The translations under genes were made by a program, and so were the position numbers. 64,000 nt of DNA from Sthenelais limicola (lineage: Eukaryota > Annelida > Polychaeta > Phyllodocida > Sigalionidae): contig OW804098.1 in assembly GCA_942159475.1 (NCBI GenBank), positions 2,580,383-2,644,382 of the forward strand, written 5' to 3'. The notes under the pieces were generated by a model. It did not search any database and had not been told where the DNA came from. It saw only the letters and a list, made by a program, of their open reading frames with translations. Positions 1 to 8,600 of the stretch are shown in pieces. Each line of letters begins with the position of its first letter. Within the stretch, counting starts at the first letter, position 1.

Positions 1-57
1 TGTGCTTCTGCCACGATCAGTCTGATCACTAGGAAACTGCGCTCACTAGGGAAGTGC

Positions 58-515
58 ACTCGATTTAGTGGTGGTGTAGGGCTTTCTAACTTGGCTGCAT
101 CTCTAAAAGTTACTGAGATATATGCATAGACAATCTATGCGACATGTGGCTCATTATTTTGTGACACATCTGCACCCTTAGACAATGCACTAGGAGTGCT
201 AACAGCTCGTTACTATGCAACCAATGCATGTACAGCATATTCAGTGACACCAGTAGATTCCTTGGGGTCAATTTAGTGGGAGTACGTCTTTTCAAATTGG
301 CTGTATGTCTAAAACTTACTGAGATATGGGCTCATTCCCATTCCAGCCACTGCGGTACACATGACCCACATAACATGGAGAACCCTGTTTGCTAGGGCAA
401 CCCATCCAAATACAACATTTACAATGACACCATTGAATTCCTTGGGGTTGATTTAGTTGGGGAAGGTCTTTTTAAATTGGCTGTATATCTAAAACTCACT
501 GAGTTATAGGCATAG
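58..515. repeat. Degenerate ~180-206 bp tandem repeat, about 3 copies
   Basis: Three diverged copies share a core reading roughly ATTTAGT.GG, then TTGGCTG near 91, 297 and 477, then TCTAAAA.TTACTGAG. The two best copies begin near 241 and 421 and also share GACACCA followed by TTCCTTGGGGT. No coding potential is visible. Old satellite or decayed element; the family is not recognised. Confidence 0.6.
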
Positions 516-542
516 ACAGATCTGTGCGACTTCTGTGCGGGT

Positions 543-722
543 GGGTCAGATTTTCAGAAAATGTACACTTCAACGTTGCCAATCTTCTCAAATAACCAAA
601 ATTTCAGAGAAAATTAAAGTTCAAACAGATTTCTAGAATCTAGAATCAATGCAATGACTGAACTGCAGCCTGATTTTGCAGAATTTACTAAAAGAAACTG
701 TACATTTTCTGAAAATCTGGCT
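543..722. mobile_element. MITE family A, copy 1
   Basis: The ends are inverted repeats. The left end reads GTCAGATTTTCAGAAAATG and continues to TACA; the right end is its near-perfect complement (TGTACATTTTCTGAAAATCTGG). No ORF inside. The same ends recur at eight other places in this window. Confidence 0.75.
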
Positions 723-1759
723 CCCATAGACATAGCACTGAGACACTATGCAATCCCCAAAGGATCCTATGTTAATGGCCTTGGAGGCGCAATCCAAAAT
801 CTCTTCTCAGATCTTTAATAATAATATTTTTTTTTTGAGGTTTGTTCAAGTACAGTTTTGCCTTATGCTCTATCAGAATCATTCATCGAAAAAACGATTG
901 GAAAAAAAAATATTTCCCTGAGATCTAGGGTCAAACATATCTACAAGAGCAGGTGAGGGCCAAAAGTAAAATCGTTTCTCACATCTCTAATAAAAATAGT
1001 TCATTTCCAAGAGTTAGCCCATCCACATTTCTCGCCTCCCTCTCCTGAATGCCACCAGTGAAAAAACGGTTTGAAAATATTTTTTTCCCCCTGAGATACA
1101 GAGGTTCACGTGTTTGGCCTGGGCTGAGCCTGGGGTGCAGAGTGACCAGGACGGAGCGTTTCCTGTTTGGAATTACCCATTCCCAGGATCTCTGTGAAGA
1201 TAAAAATATTTTTTCTTCACTACCCTTTATTTTTCATGTGGGTCCATCACATAAAAGGTGGAAACAGACAGATATCAAAAAAAAAAATTTTTTCACCCAA
1301 AACTCTCAAAAAAAAGCATATTTTGCAAAAGTTGGACTTGAAAAAAGCTGGACTTGTAAAAAGTCAAATTTCCAAAAAAATCTTTTGTCTCTGATTGTCA
1401 ATTTTTTTTTCTTATCCTATTAACTATACTTGGAAATAGCTACCATCAAAAAAAAAAAAATCTATCCATAAATAAGCAAGTTATAGCTTTTCACAACATT
1501 TTGTTCTATTTATAGATTTTTCAACTGGAATGCTAAAACTCACATTTACCATGGAAATTTTTTTTTCTTGATTATCAATTTTTTTTTCTGATCTTATTCA
1601 TCAGGGTTGGAAATAGATACCATCCAAAAAGAAAAGTGATTTGAGCATAATTACCAAAGTTTTCATCTCTCAATATAACCTATTTCCTGGTGGATGTTTT
1701 ATGAAACTTGTGTTGATACAATGTTGAGATTAATTGCCACTGACTCATTACTGTTACAG
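723..1759. other. AT-rich non-coding DNA upstream of an exon candidate
   Basis: Long A and T runs, with no recognisable gene. An open frame at 1049-1423 has low-complexity K/F/S composition and no family resemblance. The stretch ends in a splice-acceptor-like CTGTTACAG, so it is probably intron of the gene whose last exon follows. Confidence 0.4.
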
Positions 1760-2423
1760 GTACAAGGGGAGGGGCACCACACTGTACCTGGGTGTAGCAG
1801 GGAGCACCAGGACAGTGGGTGTGGAGGATTATGGCTCAATGCTTGAGCTCTACTACAGCCACCCTGCAGACCTGGCAGCCTCTGGTGCTTCCTGCCTCAC
1901 TAGGGGCAGACAACTGGGGGCATTATACCTATACCACCGCCGCCATGACCAGAAGTTACTACATGGGGCTGCACCTTACACCCACAGTGATGAGGAGGAG
2001 AGGGCAATGGTGGAGCACCTGGCAGGCCAGCCTATAGCCATGAAGGGAGGGGGCCACCTGTGGTTCCACTATAAACACTCCCCTGCTGCCAGCCTGGCAC
2101 CCACATTAGACAGTGTACTCCTGCACCTGGCCACCTGGTGCAGCACTGGTGTTAGAGATATAACATTTTGTTATGGTACAATGAGTGCACCTACCCTGGA
2201 GGCAGTGTGTAACAGTATACCAGCAGGCTGGCACACTCAGCCAGGGGGGGATTCAAGGGGTAGCTCATGCATGCATGTGACTGGGCCGGGGGGCATGAAG
2301 CTAGACATACAGCTATGTGATGTAACCATACTGTACAGTAGTGACCAGGAGCTGGCACAGGGGAAGAGATTCATTAAGAAAACAGGGATTTGTGCTTACC
2401 CAGAGTACAAGAAGACTGAGTGA
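1760..2423 (+). CDS. Candidate terminal coding exon of an unknown host gene
   Basis: The frame is open for about 220 codons and closes with TGA at 2421-2423. The first in-frame ATG is well inside, near 1836, and the open frame has no ATG at its beginning. The frame starts just behind CTGTTACAG (AG at 1758-1759), which fits a 3' splice site. The exon would begin with one base of a split codon. The composition is clearly coding-like: GC-richer than the flanks, balanced amino acids, and many W/H/Y/C residues such as LWFHYKHSP and DITFCYGTM. There is no signal peptide, membrane segment or motif I recognise, so no function is offered. No clear AATAAA follows closely, and MITE copy 2 would lie in the 3' UTR. 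The alternative is a retrocopy fragment. Confidence 0.5.
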
Positions 2424-2460
2424 ATGTGTTTTACACATATATTGACATGTATATAGTAGT

Positions 2461-2651
2461 AGAGATTTTTAGAAAATGTACAATTGTCAGATCTACATAC
2501 TTAGGAAATTCTGCTAAATTAGGCTGAAAAATGTATTTAAAGTATCAGTTCTGTTATTTTAAACAACATTTTGAAGCTCATTTTTGTCTTAAATGGGGGT
2601 TATTTCAGAGGATTGGTGAAGGCAACTTGTACATTTTCTGAAAATCTGACC
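2461..2651. mobile_element. MITE family A, copy 2
   Basis: The left end is slightly damaged (GATTTTTAGAAAATGTACAA). The right end is intact (TTGTACATTTTCTGAAAATC). The internal block includes GGTTATTTCAGAGGATTGG, shared with the other family members. Non-coding. Confidence 0.75.
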
Positions 2652-3115
2652 AATTTGTTTGTATCAGGAAGGAAACTATAGAGATGGGGTCATCATGGCT
2701 TTAGGCAGTGGACTATATGGGTGATCTTTGGGTTTTCAGGTTTTTCACAAGCTCAAATCTTGCGCATTTTTCTGCAAATTGGCCTGCAATAAGACCATTG
2801 ACATAATTTAAAAACACCCTGCTAGCTGGGGAGGAATTTCAACAAATCATGCAAATGGTGATACCTTTTTGAAATTTGGTATGGTGTTAGAACAGGCCAT
2901 GAGATATTCAGAGACTATCAGATTTTAAATTGCCATAACTAAGCTTCTACTGACTGCATCTTCAAGTGTTATACCAGGTTTTTAATGTTTTTGGGTATGA
3001 AGAATTCATTTCTGAAGTCTATTTTTAGTTTCAAGGTCATTTCAAGGTCGATATTTAAATATGGCTGCCATGGTGAACCAAAATGACATGTCTCAGCTCC
3101 TGTAAATACAATATC
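2652..3115. other. Non-coding insertion locus of the LTR element (left side)
   Basis: No gene. The segment at about 2997-3110 (TTTCTGAAGTC, CAAGGTCATTT, AATATGGCTG.CAT, TCAGCT) has a diverged partner at about 14480-14585, on the other side of the LTR element. The empty site was therefore itself a degenerate tandem repeat of roughly 160 bp. Confidence 0.45.
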
Positions 3116-3119
3116 CATG
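3116..3119. repeat. Target site duplication CATG (left)
   Basis: CATG lies immediately before the TG of the 5' LTR and is repeated at 14437-14440 immediately after the CA of the 3' LTR. Four bases is within the usual range for Ty3/gypsy integrases. Confidence 0.85.
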
Positions 3120-3529
3120 TGTAGTGGTATTGGTTTACTTCCTCTCCGAAGCACCAGCTGGAGCTACCACTGTGTGCTATTCCTCTGTGTCATATTACTG
3201 AGATTAGAAGTCACGCGTATTTCTATCTCCTATCTTTTACAAACAGCATTTTACAGTATTATTGTCTAACCTTAATGTATAAAGGACTGTGGCCTTAGTG
3301 CCCGTGTGGCTGTAAAGTATTTCAAATCTTTTATTGATTAGTACTGATGTTCATGTACTCCGAGACACCATGTGGTACTGTGTACCTGGATTGGTGTACA
3401 GGTCCGAGAACCAGCTTCGGACAGGTCATGCTTACCTCTTGAGTCTGAATAAACAGAGAACGGTGTAGGAAATCATTCTTTTGTCTTATTCTTTGCTAAA
3501 AGAACTGGGTTGTAGTGAAGAACACTACA
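3120..3529 (+). repeat. 5' LTR (410 bp)
   Basis: It starts TGTAGTGG and ends CACTACA, so it has short 7-8 base inverted ends with the TG..CA boundary. A TATAAAG box at 3278-3284 and an AATAAA at 3448-3453 mark the probable U3 promoter and the R/U5 polyadenylation signal. No mismatch to the 3' LTR was found by eye. Confidence 0.95.
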
Positions 3530-3531
3530 AT

Positions 3532-3547
3532 TGGTGCCGTGATCCAG
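3532..3547 (+). other. Primer binding site
   Basis: TGGTGCCGTGATCCAG lies two bases after the LTR end. It begins with TGG, the complement of a tRNA 3' CCA, as expected for minus-strand priming. I do not assign the tRNA; matching the host tRNA set would settle it. Confidence 0.75.
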
Positions 3548-3641
3548 TTTTAGCCTCAATTGGAAAGTTTTTGGTGGTTTTTTCTTCGGAATAACCCTGT
3601 TGTCTCTTTATTGGGAATTGGAAGCCTTCCTCGGAAGTGCT

Positions 3642-5648
3642 ATGGCGGACGGTATTGATACCACTGCCCAGGCTGGTCCTGGGCTTGATAATGTTGCCCC
3701 TCCGAGGTTTCCAAACCCTGGAGGTATTACCTCTCCGAGGCTTCCGAGCCCGAGAGGCGCTGCTCCACTGAGGCCTCCGAGCCCGAAAGTCTTTGCTCCA
3801 CCTAGGCTTCCTGATCCTAGAATTGGTATCCGACCAGCGAATCCTAGGCCTGGATTCTCGTTGGATAACCCCACCTGGGGACAATATAGAGGTGGCGATG
3901 CGAGCTTGTTGGATGCAGATCCTATGGATCTGGTTAATGAGATTCGAGCTTTGAAACTCAAAAATCAGAATTTGAAGGCTTCTTATTCTGATGAACAGAC
4001 TCGTTGTCATGAGTTTGCAACTGAGATGAGGCAACTTGTGATTCAAAATCGCGAGTTGCATGATTGTTTGGACACTGTGTCTAAATCAGCGGCAGATACC
4101 ACTAAAAATTTGATGATAGAAAATGAAAAGCTACGTAACGAAGTAGCTAGAGTGGATGATTTGTCGGCCGATTATAACAGAGTTCAGATGGCAAACCTCG
4201 GCTCGGATGTTGATAGTCAACGGGCTACTAGCATTACTAGTGAGGATCTCATTCCCCAGGTCCAAGGGATGTTTGATGCTGCACGTGCTGCGGTAGTAGG
4301 GGCGGAAAAGGCCGGAGAATCACAAGATGCTGGTGCGTCTTATGTGTTAGGAACTCCTAAACCTTTGGAGCCTGAAAAGAAGGTGACGATCCGAGACCCT
4401 GTACCTCGGATTCCAACCTCGTCTCCGCAGTCAGAAGGAGTGGGTTTGCTAAGCCATACCCCTCCTACGGGTTTAGCTGGTGCTGGCGCGCCTTCTAGTA
4501 TTAAACGCCCTAAAGGGGAGAGTATTTATGCTAGGGGTAAGGTGTCCGACAGTACTTATACGGCTAAGCCAGGCGTGTGGACAGAAGGCCCTACCATGGC
4601 TGCTTCACAAACTCTAGTCAAATACACTAGAAAGCCTTTAAATATAAAGGACAGATCCTTGGTGCAAGGTTTGCACTATGAAGGATCGGATGATTGTGAT
4701 TTGGATGTTTTTGAGTACACTCACTTCGAGGAGGTGGAAACAATCGGTCCTAAACCCCCAGTCATGAGATTGTGGGATGGGAAAGATCCTTGGAGAGTGT
4801 ACTTGGGAGAAATGCAAGTTGTGGCTGAGGCGCACAACTGGTCTGAAGCTCAATTTCTAAGGCAACTTAGATGTGGGGCTAGAAAGCAACTAGCTGATAT
4901 GGGTGGTCTACCTACGGGTATTACTCTCACTCAATTTGTGGCCCACATGGACGCAAATTTTGGAGATCACTCTCGGGTGAAACGACAATCCGAGTTTTAC
5001 TCTTGTCGTCAGACACCCAGGCAAACTAGCAGACAGTTTGCCAATGAAGTTGCTAGGCGGGGAAGGTATGCCTTTGGCACAGGTATTGATAATACCTTGA
5101 GAACCCTGTCGCTGAGAATATATCTGGGTGGCCTAAGTAACCAAGAGGAGGCTACCTGGGTACGTTTTAAGCAGCCCTTTGATCTGTTGGAAGCAGCTCA
5201 CTACTCCGAAGTGTGGGAGAGTTGTACGTTGGAAACAAATTCTCTTGTTTCCATTCAGGCCGGTTCAGTGCAGCCAGCGTTGCCAGCACTTAGTAGCCTT
5301 CCAAGGGCTAGGATTAAGGCCGTCACTCAGGCTACAGATGTAGCTCAAGCTGAAAGCATTCCGGAGGACTCTGGGTCCGAGGAACTGCAGGAAGTTTTTG
5401 TGCAGGCAGTCCAGGCCTGGGGTGATGGTAGGAAGAAACCTTCCTCGGGTGCAACTGGTACTGATAAATCCAAGGCTCCTGGGCCTAGGAAATTTGTCGG
5501 AACCATGCCAAAGACGTGTCACTTGTGCGACCAAGACGGACATTTCTTGGCGAAATGCCCTAGGAAGTTGGAGTTGCTCGGACTCTTGAAGCAGGCTGAG
5601 GCCTCAATAGGCAAGCCGGCTTCGGGAAATGCCGACAGACCCTCATAA
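3642..5648 (+). CDS. gag: Gag polyprotein of the Ty3/gypsy element
   Basis: 668 residues from the ATG at 3642; the frame is open slightly upstream but without an ATG. It would form the virus-like particle and package the RNA. Residues ~20-70 hold about four proline-rich repeats of the form PPR.P.P. Residues ~95-180 are heptad-rich and charged (EIRALKLKNQNLK, NLMIENEKLRNEV), likely a coiled coil. The middle (~375-560) has the W-rich helical look of a gypsy capsid (WDGKDPWRVYLGEM). One CCHC zinc knuckle, CHLCDQDGHFLAKC, has its ligands at 626, 629, 634 and 639 and should bind RNA. The end overlaps the open pol frame by 49 bases, which fits -1 frameshifting into pol. The start was chosen as the first ATG after the leader. 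Confidence 0.92.
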   Translation: MADGIDTTAQAGPGLDNVAPPRFPNPGGITSPRLPSPRGAAPLRPPSPKVFAPPRLPDPRIGIRPANPRPGFSLDNPTWGQYRGGDASLLDADPMDLVNEIRALKLKNQNLKASYSDEQTRCHEFATEMRQLVIQNRELHDCLDTVSKSAADTTKNLMIENEKLRNEVARVDDLSADYNRVQMANLGSDVDSQRATSITSEDLIPQVQGMFDAARAAVVGAEKAGESQDAGASYVLGTPKPLEPEKKVTIRDPVPRIPTSSPQSEGVGLLSHTPPTGLAGAGAPSSIKRPKGESIYARGKVSDSTYTAKPGVWTEGPTMAASQTLVKYTRKPLNIKDRSLVQGLHYEGSDDCDLDVFEYTHFEEVETIGPKPPVMRLWDGKDPWRVYLGEMQVVAEAHNWSEAQFLRQLRCGARKQLADMGGLPTGITLTQFVAHMDANFGDHSRVKRQSEFYSCRQTPRQTSRQFANEVARRGRYAFGTGIDNTLRTLSLRIYLGGLSNQEEATWVRFKQPFDLLEAAHYSEVWESCTLETNSLVSIQAGSVQPALPALSSLPRARIKAVTQATDVAQAESIPEDSGSEELQEVFVQAVQAWGDGRKKPSSGATGTDKSKAPGPRKFVGTMPKTCHLCDQDGHFLAKCPRKLELLGLLKQAEASIGKPASGNADRPS

Positions 5649-5667
5649 AGAGCGAGGTGGGGGTCGG
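5624..5667 (+). promoter_or_regulatory. Candidate -1 ribosomal frameshift signal between gag and pol
   Basis: In the gag frame the heptamer G GGA AAT (5624-5630) matches X XXY YYZ. It lies inside the only stretch (5600-5648) where gag and pol frames are both open, and pol is in the -1 frame. Downstream, CCGAC (5632-5636) can pair with GTCGG (5663-5667), and ACC(C)TC (5639-5644) with GAGGT (5654-5658), leaving a nine-base loop. The inner stem begins 8 bases after the heptamer. The frame relation and heptamer are read directly; function is inferred. Confidence 0.6.
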
Positions 5668-8600
5668 GAATAAGTCGCTTTCAAGTACTGCAGTCCGAAG
5701 GGAGTCTGTGAGTAGCATAGGGACTGAGGGTCAGGCCCAGGCACTGGGAAGTATGTCGGACGCGCTCTCAGTAGAGCAAAGCCTTCAGAAAGCCAGAGAT
5801 TGCGCATCGTTGCCGGACGGTAAAGCCTCTCCAGGGACTGAAGGTCCCCTGGAGGATTCAGATGTGAGATGGGGTCAGTCTGGATTTCATGCTGAGGAAG
5901 GTCAGATTTTACTGGTGGGAAATCAGATTCCTAGAACTTCTGCCCAGATTCAGAAAGTTTCCGTGCACTTGCATAAAACTTTGGAGATTCCAACTAATGA
6001 AATATTGGTTCGGGAGAGATGGTACGCCCCAGTAGGATTAGGTGGAGGTCATGGACATTTCTTGGTAGACCCAGGTGCTACAACTTCCCTGGTCACTAAG
6101 GGTTTCTATGATTCCCTTCCAAATGCACCACCTTTGGTTTCGGTACATATGGTGTGTTCAACTGGAACGGGTACACCTATATTCACTTATGGAAGTGTGC
6201 TTTGCCCCATGGTAATGGGTGGACGGACATACATGATTACATGTTTGGTCGTTAGTGGTCTTAAAGGACCCGAGGACGGCATTCTTGGAGCTGATTTTTA
6301 TTGGGTCCATCGATGTAGTCTTGACTGGTCAGGATTGTTCTACTTAGAAAACCGAGGACATTCAGTGGAATGTAGGTTATGGAAAAGACCCCCTGAGTAC
6401 AACGTGAAAGAATCCTCTGTGAACACTATAGATGTAAGTGAAAACGATGGGGAACGGGCGGTGAAACTTCGGAAAGCAGTTGTCATCCTCCCGAAATCCG
6501 TTACTCTTGCTGAATTAGATGTTTGCAGTGACTCAGACGCATCAACTGGTTTGATGTTCGAGCCAGACCAGGGATTGCTGAAGGACTATTCTTTGGGGAG
6601 CTTGAACACTTATGTGTCAGGTGACGGGAAACCGGCCTTGGTAGCCTTTTGCAATCCGTCCGAAAACCCAGTGAGGTTGAAGAAGGGTATGGTGGTAGGG
6701 AAAGTGAATAAAGTGACTTTATTGACACCACATTCAGATGATCCCGAACAGGAGGAGGATCCGAGGATCCGTGAGGCGATAATTAACTCTATTCAGGTGT
6801 TGGAGTCCCCAATTGCTGATGATGATTTGATTTGTCCCGAGATTCCTGTACCACCAAGTCCAGTATGTCCGCTGACTAAGTTGATAGGTGATTCACACCT
6901 AACTGAGGCCCGAGATAAAGAAAAAGCTCTGACACTTCTGCAGGATTTTGAGACTTGTTTTTCCTTGCCAGGGAATAAACTCGGATGCACACATAAGGTT
7001 CGTCATGTGATAAACACAGGGGATGCTAATCCGATTAAGCTCCCTTATAGACGAATACCTGTGTTCAAACGAGACAAGGCTGAAGAAGAGATCTGGAAGA
7101 TGTACAGAGAAGGTAGAATCGAACATAGCAGTAGCCCTTGGGGAGCACCTATTGTTATGGTCGCAAAAAAAGATGGCACTCAGAGGTTTTGTGTCGACTA
7201 TCGTCAGCTGAATTCTGTGACGATTAAGGACAGCTTTCCACTCCCGAGGATCGATGAGTGTTTAGAGGCATTGGGTGGCAACCAATGGTTCTGTACTCTT
7301 GATCTGGAAAGTGGGTATTGGCAGGTTGCTATGGACGAGGACAGCAAAGAGAAAACTGCTTTCTTGTCTAGCGTGGGATTATTTCAGTTCAAAGTGATGA
7401 GCTTTGGATTGTGTAATGCCCCTGCCACATTCCAGCGTATGATGGACCAGATGTTGGATGGTCTCCGCTGGAAGTCGTGCTTGGTATACTTGGACGATGT
7501 GGTGGTTTTCGGAAAAACTTTTGATGAGTGTCTGGATAACCTCCGATTAGTCCTGGAAAGAATCCGAGAGTATGGCCTTAAGCTTAAGCCCAAGAAGTGT
7601 GAACTTTTCCGCCGACATGTGGAATACTTGGGCAGGATTGTGTCCAATAAAGGAATCTGTGCTAACCCAGAGAAGGTGCAGAAAGTCCGAGATTGGCCAA
7701 TCCCGAAAAACGCAAAGGAGATTCGGCAATTCCTAGGTTTTGCTTCCTATTATCGGGAATTTCAGCCGGATTTTGGTTCGATCGTAATTCCTTTGCAGAA
7801 GGTGGTGACCGAGGCAGGGAGGGAGAAGCGCTATACTAAACCTATAGTGTGGAACTCTGACTGTGATAAAGCTTTCTCAAAGGTGAAAGATTTACTGACT
7901 ACTGCACCAGTGTTGGGTTATCCGAGAACAAAAGGGGATTTTATTCTTGATACTGATGCCAGTGGTTTTGGCATGGCCGGAATCCTGTCCCAGATACAGG
8001 ATGGGAAGGAAGTAGTTCTTGGATATGCTAGCAATGGTTTCACTCGCCCGCAGAGGAACTATTGTGCTACTAAACGGGAGCTGCTCGCAGTACTTACGTA
8101 TCTGAATAAGTTCCGACATTATCTGCTTGGTAATAGGAATTTTTGTGTCAGAACAGACCATGCCTCTTTGAGATGGTTGCTGAATTTTAGAGATCCTACT
8201 GACATGCTCGCCCGATGGCTAACTACCATCCAGGAGTATGGGTTAGATCAGTCTATGATTTTGCATCGTGCAGGGAAAAAGCATGAAAATGCTGACGCCC
8301 TTTCGAGGTTGCCCACTAGAAAATGTGCTAGGCTAGATTGTCCGGATTGTGGGTCTCATGATGCTGTCATTGCAGAAATAGATGCACAGCAGATTGTTTC
8401 CCTCGGAGCTTTAGAAAATACCATTCAGAAAGCACAACAAGACGACCCAATCATTTCTCGGGTGATTGCATTGGTTAATGGAACGGAATCTGTTCCTAGC
8501 AAGGAAAATCTTGCTGGTGAATGTGATGAGTTCAGGAACTATGTACATCACCTAGGGAGTCTGTCAATGGTAGATGGTATTCTGTGTCTGGAATGGACCA

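Noticed and set aside
1049..1423. 124-codon ORF
   Set aside because: Lys/Phe/Ser low-complexity from A and T runs, with an overlapping frame also open; probably intronic.
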